64,000 nt of DNA from Mucilaginibacter inviolabilis (GCF_011089895.1 NZ_JAANAT010000001.1:1798001-1862000); one strand, 5' to 3'. Positions 46,901 to 55,812 are shown, numbered from the stretch's first letter. The notes: generated from the sequence alone by a model not told the origin. A program made the numbers and translations.

Positions 46901-47154
46901 AATTTTCCTTTAATATCGGTTGTTGTACCGGCCTGGGTTCCCTGCACGCGGATGGCAACCCCGGTAAGCACTTCGCCGGTGGTATCAGTTACCGTACCGC
47001 TTATCTTAAACTTATTTTGCGCAGATACCGAAGATGAGGTAAGCAGGTAAAACATGAAGAAAAAAGCAACCAATGCTAATTGAGGGCACCATTTATTGGG
47101 TGGCCATTGCAAGCGGAAATACCCTACTTGTTTGAGTAGTAAAAATTTTCTCAT
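43924..47154 (-). CDS. SusC/RagA-family TonB-linked outer membrane transporter
   Basis: 1076 residues. After a long N-region and signal peptide (..SSSVSAQ) comes a carboxypeptidase-regulatory-like domain (KFKISGTVTDTTGEVLTGVA), the TonB box/plug (LQEVVVTGYGTQKRASITGA, VDGIQQDEGQFNNLAPNDVE, SISVLKDASAAIYGVRAGNG) and a 22-strand barrel ending in LTF. These are textbook SusC marks. It heads the leftward operon and is divergent from the hybrid regulator. The N-terminal extension before the signal helix (about 28 residues) is long, and an internal start is possible but no better Met is present. Confidence 0.96.
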   Translation of the reverse strand: MRKFLLLKQVGYFRLQWPPNKWCPQLALVAFFFMFYLLTSSSVSAQNKFKISGTVTDTTGEVLTGVAIRVQGTQAGTTTDIKGKFTLNVPDANSTLSVSYIGFVTAEIPINGRSVIAIRLKSNNSALQEVVVTGYGTQKRASITGAISSITSKDIERVHGGSTVSTGLAGKIPGVTFRQAEGRPGSSASIQIRNLGAPLYVIDGIQQDEGQFNNLAPNDVESISVLKDASAAIYGVRAGNGVVVVTTKRGSGESRINVDSYLGFQSWDRFPNVLTNSYDYMKALAAAQVITNGSTSITDAELAKYKAGTEPGYQSFNWKPFVLANSGAPLNSFHADFTGAGDRVTYYVAGTHLYQNSPAGAEYLFKRTNIQSNVKARVAAGLSVSMNINGRVETRENPGVPGADDYFLAKLGILENTPLDRPYANDNPAYLRDNGPHTEANYAFLNDKLSGVWHQDWRVLQTNFEAEYIIPGIKGLTAKYDYSYYYADELLNNHEYTYNAYTYNQQTGNYDITHAVTNPWREREQRKELNTTTQLQLSYNNTFGKSTIGATLVNERIHKEHLRNWLHANPISNNLPLIYFPTMDQYQDSDDSEARIGYVARFNYNYDNRYYLEALGRRDASYLFDPAHRVGYFPGVSVGWRITNEGFMKKLLGDNSILNDLKFRASYGVLGDDRSPYDASGNTPIVTPYAYLPGYNYANGAAGNVAILDGNPVSTSINKGIPVNNVSWMKSKIFNVGADFSMLNNRLTGAIEYFKRSRTGIVGNNYSVVLPVEVGFGLPGINENSDSQRGAEISLAYNNKIGEVSYNIGGNFSYSRKKTGIYADTPFGNSLDEYFRSQNNRTANIFWGYQVIGQFTSAAQINGYKVNEDGKGNSTVLPGDLIYKDQNGDGKIDGNDMRPIGYGLGAQPNMNFGLSLGLAYKGFDFHADFSGGSGYSWNQNWESRWAFQNNGNLNTIFLDSWHLSNPNDVNSTWVSGKYPVNRNNVGTNHYDYSSNSTFWLHNVKYIRARTIEIGYSLPKDLLAKVKIKRARFYANVYNLFSIDNLRQYGVDPEVNDDNGLQTPQSRVYNFGVNLTF

Positions 47155-47348
47155 AAATGATTTATTTAATTGGTTAAGTATTTTAATTTAAAAATGTAGG
47201 TTTGACAGATTTAAATCATGCTGTAAAGAAAAAGCATTTTCGTCCGCACCTATTAACCAAATCATATCAATTATTAGTCAAAACGTATCATTTTTTTCAG
47301 CAACAAAAACGCTTGTTGAGAATGGTTATATTTGCTTACTGAACGATT
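47155..47348. promoter_or_regulatory. Divergent control region of the polysaccharide locus
   Basis: 194 AT-rich bp between susC (leftward) and the hybrid regulator (rightward). On the plus strand TATATTTG at 47328-47335, with TTG at 47314-47316 upstream, is a good promoter for the regulator. On the minus strand TACATTTT at 47191-47198 is a weaker candidate for susC. The operator of the regulator's AraC domain should lie here, but I cannot define it. Confidence 0.6.
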
Positions 47349-50300
47349 TTGAAACCTGTATTTTTAGCCGCTTTATTATTACTCCTGTCATTTAATATCT
47401 GCTGTGCACAATCGTACTATTTCAGACATTACCAGGTAGAACAGGGGTTGTCAAACAATACCGTTTACTGCATCATGCAGGATAAGCGTGGCTTTTTATG
47501 GCTCGGAACCAAGGATGGCCTTAATCGGTTTGATGGCTACACCTTTAAAACATTCAGGCATGATGTAAAGGATAAAAAAAGCATTTCCGGCAATATGGTG
47601 CATACCCTTTGCCTGGATAAGGACGGCAGTTTTTGGATAGGTACAGACCACGGACTTGACAAATACAACCCTCAAACAGAAAGCTTTATACACATCACTT
47701 CAAACAACAACGCCATCAGGTATATGGTAAGCGATCAGTTTCATAACTGCTGGTTTGTTTCCCGGTCGGCATTGATGAAGTTTGATAAAAGGACAGGAAA
47801 AATAATTGACTACAGGCCATTTCAACATTTTGATGCAACCTCTGTGGCCATTAATGAATCTGGCGATGTCTGGGTATCATCCACATCGGGCAGCCTGGAA
47901 AAACTGGATACTGTAACGCATTCCTTTAGCAGCTATAGTGTGTTTAAAAACTCCCCACTGGTTGCCTCAAAATTCATTGAAAAAATATATAGCGCTGATA
48001 ATAAAATATTCATCGGCACTACCAACCAGGGTATCAAGGAGTTTGATTGCTCCAGGGGTACTTACCGCGACTTGCTAACCTACAATCCTAATAAAACCGA
48101 GATATACGTACGCGACTTTGTAAAATATAATGATCATGAATTGTGGATAGCTACCGAGTCGGGCATATTTATTTATGATATACAAAAAGGCACCTTCACT
48201 AATCTCAAGAAACAGTTCAATGATCCTTACTCTATATCAGATAATGCTGTTTACACGGTTTACAAAGACTCCGAAGGTGGTCTTTGGGCCGGAACTTACT
48301 TTGGCGGGGTAAATTATTATCCCAAGCAATACTCTACATTCAACAAATTCTATCCCGGATCTGACGAAACAGGTTTGCAGGGCAATGTGGTGCGTGAAAT
48401 ATGTAAAGATCAATACGGCAATCTATGGATGGGTACGGAGGACAACGGGCTGAACAAACTTAGTCCGGATAAACAAACCTGGACACATTACTATCCCGGT
48501 GGTAAAAACACTATATCCAACACCAATATACATGGCTTAATGGCCAATGGTAATGAGCTTTTTATCGGCACATTAGAACGTGGATTAAATATACTGGATA
48601 TCCCCAGCGGTAAAGTGATCAGGTATTATCTGGCTGGCAATGCTAAAAACATGCTCAAAAGTAATTTCATTATCACTTTCTGCAAAACACGTTCGGGTAT
48701 TATCCTGGTGGGCACAACACAAGGGCTTTACAGATACAATACCACTACCAAAGATTTTACGCAGATAGACGGCGTGCCAACACACGATTTTATTTACAGC
48801 ATTACGGAAGATCATAACGGCAATATCTGGATAGGTACGGTACATGATGGTGTTTATTTTTATAACCCCGACAAAAATTCCAGTTACAAACTAAAAGATG
48901 AACATGGCATAACCAATGCCCTGGACAACAGCACAGTTAACGGCATTTTTGAAGACAGCAACCATCAGCTCTGGTTCGCTACCGAGGGTCTGGGTTTATG
49001 GAATTATAACCCGGATCAAAAAGCCTTTCAATTTTACGATCTAAGTAATGGTTTTCCTAGTAACTATGTTTTCCGGATACTGGAAGATGATCACAAAAAT
49101 CTGTGGATAAGCACCACCCGCGGACTGGTGTGCTTAAACATTTACGCTAAAAGCATTAAGGTATACACCAAAGCCAGTGGTTTGCTGAGCGATCAGTTTA
49201 ACTATAACTCAGCCTTTAAAGACACAGATGGCACCATGTATTTTGGCTGTGTAAAAGGCATGGTGAGCTTTAATCCTTCACAATTCAAAAAAAACGATTT
49301 TGTAGCGCCGGTTTATATCACCGGGATACAAGTACACAACCAGGAGATATTGGTTAACGGCAATGATTCCTTACTTCACCAATCAATCATCAGCACCAAA
49401 AAGCTTAGTCTCAACCATAACCAATCGTCATTTAGTATTGATTTTGCGGCATTGAGCTACCCTTCTCCCGAAATGACCCAGTATAAATACCTCATGAAGG
49501 GGCTCGACAAAAACTGGACTTTTTTAAAAACAAACCGTAAAGTATACTTTACTCAGTTACAACCCGGCCATTACACTTTTATTGTTAAAGCGACTAATAA
49601 CAACGGACAGTGGCTAAGCCAAGAAACGAGGCTCGACATTACTATAACCCCGCCTTTCTGGGAAAGTATCTGGGCATATATGGCTTATATAGTATTGATA
49701 CTGTTTGCTATATATTATTTATTAAATCAATACCACATTAAAACCCGCGAGAAGAACAAGCGACTCATCGAGATACTGGAAAACGATAAGGAAAAGCAGA
49801 TATACAATGCCAAAATAGAGTTTTTTACCAATGTAGCCCATGAAATACGCACCCCGCTTACCTTGATAAAAGGCCCGATGGAAAAGGTAATCAAAAAAGC
49901 GGGCAGCGTTCCAGAGATACAGCACAACCTGCAAATCATGGAAAAAAACACCGATCGCTTGTTGGAACTGACTAACCAGCTGCTTGATTTCCGGAAAACC
50001 GAAACCAATGGCTTTAGCCTCAGCTTTGTTAAAACCGATATTACAGAGTTGCTTGCTGATACCTTTTTAAGATTCAAGCCCATGGCGGAACAGAAAAATA
50101 TTCACTACGAATTGAAGCACCCACCTAAAAATCTGTATGCTTATGTAGATATTGAGGCTTTCACCAAAATTATAAGTAACCTCATTAACAATGCTATCAA
50201 ATACGGTCGTTCGATAGTTGAGGTGGAATTATTGAAGCTCCAGCCAGATGAAGGTACTTTTTCTATCGAGATCAGGAACAATGGACACATCGTTCCCTAT

Positions 50301-51341
50301 GAAATGCGCGAGAAAATATTTGAACCCTTCTTTCGCCTAAAAGAATCTGAAAAACAAATAGGTACCGGCATCGGACTTTCCCTTTCACGCTCCCTTACAG
50401 GGTTACATAAAGGTGTATTGGTGCTTTGCAAACCGGTGGATGACCTGAATACATTTTTGTTAACCCTACCTATACACCAGGACGAAGAATTTGACCTGTA
50501 TAATATACCCGAGGATTATGAACTAATTGATAAAACCAAAGAGGAGGATTTTGACTTTATGAAACCAATTATACTTTTAGTGGATGATAACCCTGAGATA
50601 CTTGACTTTATTTCGGACGACCTGAGCGAAAAATATTCGGTTATTAAAGCCCTGAATGGCCAGGAAGCTTTGGATATGATCGAAATTGAAAACATACAGC
50701 TCATCATCAGCGATGTAATGATGCCTGTGATGGATGGTTTTGAACTATGTAAAAAAATAAAAACCAACTTTGACCACAGCCATATCCCCATTATATTGCT
50801 TACGGCCAAAAACACCCTGCAAAGCAAAATAGAGGGCCTTGAGGTAGGTGCTGATGCCTATATAGAAAAGCCATTCTCGCCCGAACATTTACAGGTGCAG
50901 ATAGCCAACCTGCTGATCAACCGCAACAAGATACGGGAACACTTTGCAAGCTCGCCGCTGGCAGGCATCAATACCATGGCTTACTCCAAACCCGATGAAA
51001 GCTTTTTGGACAGACTTAACTCGGCTATTACCAAAAACATCCAAAACCCCGAGCTGGATGTGGAGCAAATTGCCGGCTTAATGAATATGAGCAAACCCAC
51101 TTTATATCGTAAGGTTAAAGCCATATCAAACCTCACCATCAATGAGCTCATTAACATAACCCGGCTAAAAGCCGCTGCCCAGCTGCTGGAAGATGGCGAT
51201 TATAAAATTTACGAAGTAGCTGCTATGGTGGGTTACAGCTCACAATCGCACCTGGGCCGTAACTTTCTGAAACAGTTTGGCACTACCCCTACAGAGTATC
51301 AGCAAAATAAAAAAAGCATCAAAACCCGATCGGTTAATTAA
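47349..51341 (+). CDS. Hybrid two-component system regulator (HTCS) of the polysaccharide locus
   Basis: 1330 residues, initiated by TTG at 47349: the signal peptide MKPVFLAALLLLLSFNICCA begins right there and no ATG fits. A periplasmic double beta-propeller of Reg_prop repeats spans about 22-690 (for example GFLWLGTKDGLNRFDGYTF, NIWIGTVHDGVYFYNP). It is followed by a Y_Y_Y domain (about 700-770), a transmembrane helix (about 777-797), HisKA with His in NVAHEIRTPLTLI, HATPase (GTGIGLSLSRS), a receiver with Asp in IISDVMMPVMDG and an AraC-type helix-turn-helix at the end (IAGLMNMSKPTLYRKVKAIS). It binds a breakdown oligosaccharide and activates the locus. Confidence 0.96.
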   Translation: MKPVFLAALLLLLSFNICCAQSYYFRHYQVEQGLSNNTVYCIMQDKRGFLWLGTKDGLNRFDGYTFKTFRHDVKDKKSISGNMVHTLCLDKDGSFWIGTDHGLDKYNPQTESFIHITSNNNAIRYMVSDQFHNCWFVSRSALMKFDKRTGKIIDYRPFQHFDATSVAINESGDVWVSSTSGSLEKLDTVTHSFSSYSVFKNSPLVASKFIEKIYSADNKIFIGTTNQGIKEFDCSRGTYRDLLTYNPNKTEIYVRDFVKYNDHELWIATESGIFIYDIQKGTFTNLKKQFNDPYSISDNAVYTVYKDSEGGLWAGTYFGGVNYYPKQYSTFNKFYPGSDETGLQGNVVREICKDQYGNLWMGTEDNGLNKLSPDKQTWTHYYPGGKNTISNTNIHGLMANGNELFIGTLERGLNILDIPSGKVIRYYLAGNAKNMLKSNFIITFCKTRSGIILVGTTQGLYRYNTTTKDFTQIDGVPTHDFIYSITEDHNGNIWIGTVHDGVYFYNPDKNSSYKLKDEHGITNALDNSTVNGIFEDSNHQLWFATEGLGLWNYNPDQKAFQFYDLSNGFPSNYVFRILEDDHKNLWISTTRGLVCLNIYAKSIKVYTKASGLLSDQFNYNSAFKDTDGTMYFGCVKGMVSFNPSQFKKNDFVAPVYITGIQVHNQEILVNGNDSLLHQSIISTKKLSLNHNQSSFSIDFAALSYPSPEMTQYKYLMKGLDKNWTFLKTNRKVYFTQLQPGHYTFIVKATNNNGQWLSQETRLDITITPPFWESIWAYMAYIVLILFAIYYLLNQYHIKTREKNKRLIEILENDKEKQIYNAKIEFFTNVAHEIRTPLTLIKGPMEKVIKKAGSVPEIQHNLQIMEKNTDRLLELTNQLLDFRKTETNGFSLSFVKTDITELLADTFLRFKPMAEQKNIHYELKHPPKNLYAYVDIEAFTKIISNLINNAIKYGRSIVEVELLKLQPDEGTFSIEIRNNGHIVPYEMREKIFEPFFRLKESEKQIGTGIGLSLSRSLTGLHKGVLVLCKPVDDLNTFLLTLPIHQDEEFDLYNIPEDYELIDKTKEEDFDFMKPIILLVDDNPEILDFISDDLSEKYSVIKALNGQEALDMIEIENIQLIISDVMMPVMDGFELCKKIKTNFDHSHIPIILLTAKNTLQSKIEGLEVGADAYIEKPFSPEHLQVQIANLLINRNKIREHFASSPLAGINTMAYSKPDESFLDRLNSAITKNIQNPELDVEQIAGLMNMSKPTLYRKVKAISNLTINELINITRLKAAAQLLEDGDYKIYEVAAMVGYSSQSHLGRNFLKQFGTTPTEYQQNKKSIKTRSVN

Positions 51342-51360
51342 ACATTCTATACCATTATAT

Positions 51361-52392
51361 ATGAAAAAGTTATACATCACTTTTTGCCTTTTCATACTAA
51401 CCTCCATGGGCTGCCTGGCTCAGGACACTTTTACCAATCCGCTGCTGCCATCAGGTGCCGATCCTTGGATTATTTATCACAATGGTTATTACTATTATAC
51501 CAACTCAACCGGAAGTAACCTGGTGATCTGGAAAACCAAACGGGTAACCGACTTGAACAAAGCGGAGAAAAAAGTGATCTGGACACCACCCGCCGGTACA
51601 GCACATTCTAAAGAACTATGGGCACCCGAGCTCCATTTTTTGCAGGGCAAATGGTACATGTATTTTGCTGCCGATGATGGCGATAACAACCATCACCGTT
51701 TATATGTACTGGAAAACGCCTCTGCCGATCCGCTACAGGGCGAATGGATATTCAAAGGGCAAATTGGCGATAGCACCAACAAATGGGCTATTGATGTTTC
51801 TGTATTTGAGAACAAAGGCCAACTTTACCTGATATGGGCAGGCTGGGAAGGCGACGCCAACGGCCAGCAGAATATTTATATCGCCAAAATGAAAGATCCC
51901 TGTACTGTAAGCAGTGAAAGGGTTAAAATATCAAGTCCGGAGTATCCCTGGGAAAAATATGGCGACCTACACGACGACAAAAACCCAACCCATGTTAATG
52001 TAAACGAAGGTCCCGAGATATTGAAACATGGTAACAAATTGTTTCTGATATACTCGGCAAGCGGTTGCTGGACAGATTATTATGCACTGGGAATGCTTAG
52101 CACTACCATCAGCAGTAATTTACTTGATGCAGCCTCCTGGAAAAAGTCGCCTGAGCCGGTTTTTAAGCAGTCGCCCGAGAATGGGGTGTATGCGCCGGGA
52201 CACAATTCATTTTTCAAATCGCCAAATGGTAAGGAGAATTGGATCCTGTATCATGCCAACTCCAAACCCGGTCAGGGCTGCGGACACGACCGTTCGCCAA
52301 GGGCACAAAAATTTACCTGGAATAAAGATGGTTCGCCAAATTTTGGTATACCTCTGAAAGAGGGAATACCGTTACCAATTCCAGCTGAGTAA
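51361..52392 (+). CDS. Secreted GH43 glycoside hydrolase
   Basis: Starts at ATG 51361, 19 bp after the regulator stop; the longer frame from 51277 overlaps the regulator and lacks a signal. 343 residues, signal peptide ending GCLAQ. The five-bladed GH43 propeller has the catalytic base Asp in PSGADPWIIYH, the pKa-modulating Asp in NKWAIDVSVF and the acid Glu in VNEGPEILKHG. Its sequence type resembles Bacteroidetes arabinosidase/xylosidase enzymes. Its stop codon lies within the first bases of the 290-bp repeat copy 2. Confidence 0.9.
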   Translation: MKKLYITFCLFILTSMGCLAQDTFTNPLLPSGADPWIIYHNGYYYYTNSTGSNLVIWKTKRVTDLNKAEKKVIWTPPAGTAHSKELWAPELHFLQGKWYMYFAADDGDNNHHRLYVLENASADPLQGEWIFKGQIGDSTNKWAIDVSVFENKGQLYLIWAGWEGDANGQQNIYIAKMKDPCTVSSERVKISSPEYPWEKYGDLHDDKNPTHVNVNEGPEILKHGNKLFLIYSASGCWTDYYALGMLSTTISSNLLDAASWKKSPEPVFKQSPENGVYAPGHNSFFKSPNGKENWILYHANSKPGQGCGHDRSPRAQKFTWNKDGSPNFGIPLKEGIPLPIPAE

Positions 52393-52678
52393 AAACTTTT
52401 TAAACCTTAAATTTTAACAAATTTCTGCTCAAAAAGGGCGTAAAACAGTGCAAAAATTGATCGAAAAACCTCGATTTTAACACTTTTTAACAAATTACAA
52501 TGCGGTTTTGATGCGTTTTAAAAACTTTAAAAAGTATTAATTTATTGATTGTCAAATAACTATATACAAAGCGATCAATTTTTGACCTTGTTTTGCTTTA
52601 ACCAAACAGCCCGGTTATCCTATTTTAAGGTAACCGGGCTGTTGTTTGATACAATATACGAAATTTTCTGGACAGATA
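52389..52678. repeat. 290-bp structured intergenic repeat, copy 2
   Basis: Collinear with 15660-15950: the same start GTAAAAACTTTTTAAACCTT, two TTTTAAC clusters (52412, 52475, 52485), TTTAAAAAGTATTAA, a CAAATAACTATATACAAA block, the CTTTAACCAAACAGCCCGG junction and a hairpin followed by ATATACGAAA. Conserved between copies on the minus strand is TTTG, 16 nt, TACTTTTT (52529-52556 here, 15802-15829 in copy 1), which resembles a Bacteroidetes promoter. The element abuts the GH43 stop and contains no gene. The rest of the gap to 52898 holds one degenerate family A repeat. Confidence 0.85.
52607..52641. terminator. GC-rich hairpin inside repeat copy 2
   Basis: Stem CAGCCCGGTTA / TAACCGGGCTG plus an inner CC/GG beyond one bulged T. 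Compared with copy 1, the outer CAGCCCGG is kept and the inner stem is changed on both sides so pairing is maintained. It can end transcription of the regulator-GH43 unit on the plus strand (TTGTTTG follows). Confidence 0.65.
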
Positions 52679-52691
52679 CGGTGACCCTGTT

Positions 52692-52742
52692 ATGCATGGC
52701 ATCTTTCGTTATGCTACTCATCACGTGCCTCGCAATGACATA
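52692..52742. repeat. Degenerate family A repeat
   Basis: The right end reads CCTCGCAATGACAT, the complement of the family A start, while the left half has decayed (GCATGGCATCTTTCG). It lies between repeat copy 2 and the SDR gene. Confidence 0.55.
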
Positions 52743-52898
52743 TTTTTTAAACAAAAGAATTATTAAACCCTCCGTTCTTTCAAAACCCCAATCCGTTTTA
52801 TTTTTTGACACCCCTATCATTTTTCTATAAAATTTTATCCTTAAACTGGCATGTTTTATATTTAAGCAAGACTATTAATTACTAAACACAGCATCCTT

Positions 52899-53495
52899 AT
52901 GAAAATAATTATTGTGGGCGCCAGCGGCACCATTGGTAAAAAAGTAACAGAAGCCCTTCGCGGCGAAAATGAGATCATTACTGCCGGGTCCAAGAGCGGC
53001 GATATACAGGTAGATATCAGCAGTACCGAATCTATCGAAGCATTTTACAAACAAACAGGCCATTTTGATGCTCTCGTGAGTGTTACCGGCAATGCCTATT
53101 TTGGTCCGCTCAAAACCATGACCATCAAAGATTTTGATATCGGTCTGCAAAGCAAAGTACGAGGACAGGTAAACCTGGTATTAATTGGTCAGCATTATAT
53201 AAACGCAAAAGGATCATTTACGCTTACCTCCGGTATTTTATCAGACGATCCTATTTTGCTTGGCGCCAACCCAAGCGCAGTAAACGGGGCCATTAACTCA
53301 TTTGTAAAAGCCGCGGCTATTGAACTGGAAAATAATGTACGTATTAACGCTATCAGCGCCGGTGTGGTAGAAGACGCACCAGGCTATTTCCCCTACTTCC
53401 CTGGCCATATCCCCGTAACTATGGATAAGGTAACCAATGCCTATTACAAAAGCGTATTTGGCGCGTTGACTGGGCAGGTAATACAGGTTTGGTAA
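52899..53495 (+). CDS. Short-chain dehydrogenase/reductase-like protein lacking the catalytic Tyr
   Basis: 198 residues, short for the family. The Rossmann cofactor motif GASGTIGKKV is at the N-terminus, with VDISSTESIEAF after the third strand and an active-site-like Ser in LTSGILSDD. At the place of the usual YxxxK the protein reads SAVNGAINSFVKAAAIELE, so the Tyr is absent while a Lys-like position remains. This matches a small SDR subgroup with an atypical active site. It stands alone; no partner gene suggests a substrate. Confidence 0.8.
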   Translation: MKIIIVGASGTIGKKVTEALRGENEIITAGSKSGDIQVDISSTESIEAFYKQTGHFDALVSVTGNAYFGPLKTMTIKDFDIGLQSKVRGQVNLVLIGQHYINAKGSFTLTSGILSDDPILLGANPSAVNGAINSFVKAAAIELENNVRINAISAGVVEDAPGYFPYFPGHIPVTMDKVTNAYYKSVFGALTGQVIQVW

Positions 53496-53505
53496 AACAA
53501 AAAAC

Positions 53506-53552
53506 ATGTCATTGCGAGGAGATTGCCGCGTCGTGCCTCCTCGCAATGACAT
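53506..53552. repeat. Dispersed palindromic repeat, family A short copy
   Basis: ATGTCATTGCGAGGAG at the left is complementary to CTCCTCGCAATGACAT at the right, a nearly perfect 47-bp hairpin 10 bp after the SDR stop. It may double as a transcript end. Confidence 0.8.
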
Positions 53553-53677
53553 ATATGGTATATATCTCACCATCAATCCTCACTTCTCTCTCCTAAAGTG
53601 GGGATATACAGCATTTTTCATTTTAGTTTTAGGTATAAAAAACATAAGTTTGATGTTTGTAAATCCTTTTTAATTTA

Positions 53678-55591
53678 ATGAGCCAGTTAATTGAATCGTC
53701 AACTATTCCCGGTTTTATACGCAATGTTGTAGCCAACGTCCATCCAGATAGTCATACTTTTTTAATGCATAAGGTAAAAGATACCTGGGTTGAAATAACC
53801 TATAAGCAAGCATTAGAAAAAATTGACGCTATATCGGCCTGGTTCCTTCGCATGGGTGTACAGAAAGGCGACCGTCTTTCGCTCATTATCGAGAACGGTC
53901 CTGATTATGTTTACTATGATCAGGCCCTGCAGCAGATAGGCGCCGTAAATACATCCATCTACCCTACACTTAGCGAAAGCGAGATTGAATACATCCTCAA
54001 TGATTCTGGTGCTAAAACCATTTTGGTGGGTAATCCCTTTCTGTTAAGGAAAGTTTTAAGGGTTGCTAACAATTGCGAGGCCTTAATCCGCATTATACCG
54101 GCTTTTGATGATTTTGAAAAATACAGCGACAAGCTGAGCCTGAATGCCGGCGTAGTTGGCTTTGAGCAGGTGATACAGGAAGGTCTTGGTCTGGTTGAAC
54201 AATACAAACACGCTATTGCCGCCGCCCGCGAAGCTATTTTAACTACGGATATTTCCTGTTTAATCTATACTTCGGGCACTACGGGTATTCCCAAAGGTGT
54301 TATGCTTACGCATCATAACCTTACCCAAAACGTGATCAACAGTTTAATTCAGATCCCGTATATCGAAAAAACAGACCTATTCCTCTCGTTCCTGCCCTTA
54401 TCGCATGTGTTTGAGCGCACAGCCACTTATCATATTTGCCTTTCGATGGGTTGTACCATAGCCTTTGCACAAAGTTTGGAACTGCTGGCTAAAAACATGG
54501 CCGAGGTAAAACCAACCGTATTGTGCTGCGTACCGCGATTGCTGGAACGCATTCATGATAAGGCCATCAAAAACGGCACATCTGCCGGAGGCGTAAAATC
54601 AAAAATATTTCTTTGGGCCCTGGAAATAGGCAAAAAATACCGCCTGGTTCAGGAAGCAGGTAAAAAACCTGGACTCATTCTAAAAAATCAACATAAAATT
54701 GCCGAGAAACTGGTATTCAGCAAGATCAAGGAGAAAACCGGCGGTCGCTTAAAGTTCATGGTATCGGGCGGCGGTGCATTGCCACGTAATATCGGCGAGT
54801 TTTTTGGTGATCTGGGCATTGTGATACTGGAAGGCTTTGGCCTAACAGAAACATCGCCGGTTATGGCCGTTACCGAATATCACCGGGTAATTTATGGCAC
54901 CGTTGGCCGTATTATTCCGGGTATTGAGGTGGCTATTCAAAATGTAGAAACACAGCATATTTATACCATACAAACACACGATAACTTTAAGGAAGATCTG
55001 GAATCGGAAGAAGGAGAGATCATTGTGCGCGGGCATTGCGTAATGAAAGGCTACTGGAACAAACCCGAGGAGACCGCTACCGTAATTGATAAAGATGGCT
55101 GGTTCCATACCGGTGATATCGGCAGATTTTATCGTGGCAACCTGCAAATAACCGACCGGTTAAAGAACATGCTCGTGAATGCCTATGGCAAAAACATATA
55201 CCCTACCCCGGTTGAGAACACGTACCTCAAAAGCCCTAAAATTGAACAGATATTTTTAGTGGGCGATAAACGCGAATATATTACGGCCATCATCGTACCG
55301 TCGCGCGAAACCATGCAGGAAACTTTTGGCTTAAAAGACGCGTTTTTTGAACAGCCTGATGTGTTTATTGAAGATAAAGAACTGGTTGACTGGGTAGGTC
55401 AGGATCTGCGCAAACTGAGCCACGAACTGGCCAAGTTTGAGCGCATCAAAGCTTTCAAAGTAAAACGCAATCCATTCAGCATGGACGATGGTGAGATAAC
55501 CCCCACCATGAAAGCCAAACGCAAAGTGATCGAAAAGAAATACGCCGCAGACATTGACGAAATGTACCTGCAGGAAACAGAAGCTGACTAG
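53678..55591 (+). CDS. AMP-forming long-chain acyl-CoA ligase
   Basis: 637 residues of the ANL superfamily. The phosphate-binding motif is ISCLIYTSGTTGIPKGVMLT (about 200-215), followed by LPLSHVFERT, the A5-type EGFGLTETSPV, GWFHTGDIGR (A7/A8) and the C-terminal KNMLVNAYGKNIYPTPVE with NPFSMDDGEITPTMKAKRKV. It activates fatty acids to acyl-CoA through acyl-adenylate. The FAA1-like length and the long segment between A3 and A5 favour long-chain substrates. A good terminator follows. Confidence 0.93.
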   Translation: MSQLIESSTIPGFIRNVVANVHPDSHTFLMHKVKDTWVEITYKQALEKIDAISAWFLRMGVQKGDRLSLIIENGPDYVYYDQALQQIGAVNTSIYPTLSESEIEYILNDSGAKTILVGNPFLLRKVLRVANNCEALIRIIPAFDDFEKYSDKLSLNAGVVGFEQVIQEGLGLVEQYKHAIAAAREAILTTDISCLIYTSGTTGIPKGVMLTHHNLTQNVINSLIQIPYIEKTDLFLSFLPLSHVFERTATYHICLSMGCTIAFAQSLELLAKNMAEVKPTVLCCVPRLLERIHDKAIKNGTSAGGVKSKIFLWALEIGKKYRLVQEAGKKPGLILKNQHKIAEKLVFSKIKEKTGGRLKFMVSGGGALPRNIGEFFGDLGIVILEGFGLTETSPVMAVTEYHRVIYGTVGRIIPGIEVAIQNVETQHIYTIQTHDNFKEDLESEEGEIIVRGHCVMKGYWNKPEETATVIDKDGWFHTGDIGRFYRGNLQITDRLKNMLVNAYGKNIYPTPVENTYLKSPKIEQIFLVGDKREYITAIIVPSRETMQETFGLKDAFFEQPDVFIEDKELVDWVGQDLRKLSHELAKFERIKAFKVKRNPFSMDDGEITPTMKAKRKVIEKKYAADIDEMYLQETEAD

Positions 55592-55655
55592 ACCGCTGAT
55601 TTTTTTGATTAAGCTGATAGCGTTGATGAATTAACCACTTAATGATATTATTTGT

Positions 55656-55684
55656 AGAGACACATTACATGTGTCTCTTTTTTG
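55656..55684 (+). terminator. Terminator built from repeat family B
   Basis: A 10-bp perfect stem AGAGACACAT / ATGTGTCTCT with a 3-nt loop followed by a T-run. It lies 65 bp after the acyl-CoA ligase stop. The same unit recurs at 58561, and in inverted form near 58521. Confidence 0.8.
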
Positions 55685-55707
55685 TTTAAAGCCGTCTATA
55701 TCCAAAT

Positions 55708-55794
55708 ATGTCATTGTGAGGAGGAACGACGAAGCAATCTCCTGGCTATTGTAAGAACGCGACGAGATTGCCACGCTATCGCTCGCAATGACAT
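55708..55794. repeat. Dispersed palindromic repeat, family A copy 3
   Basis: ATGTCATTGTGAGGAGGAAC at the left and CGCTCGCAATGACAT at the right, closely matching the copy at 19427 including the inner GAAGCAATCTC and GAGATTGCCACGC. It lies directly before the DUF763 promoter, and the open frame through it is not coding. Confidence 0.85.
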
Positions 55795-55812
55795 ATTTTG
55801 TTTTTATTTTAC

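Noticed and set aside
51277..51360. Upstream extension of the GH43 gene
   Set aside because: It overlaps the regulator's AraC domain and lacks a signal peptide; ATG 51361 starts a clear one.
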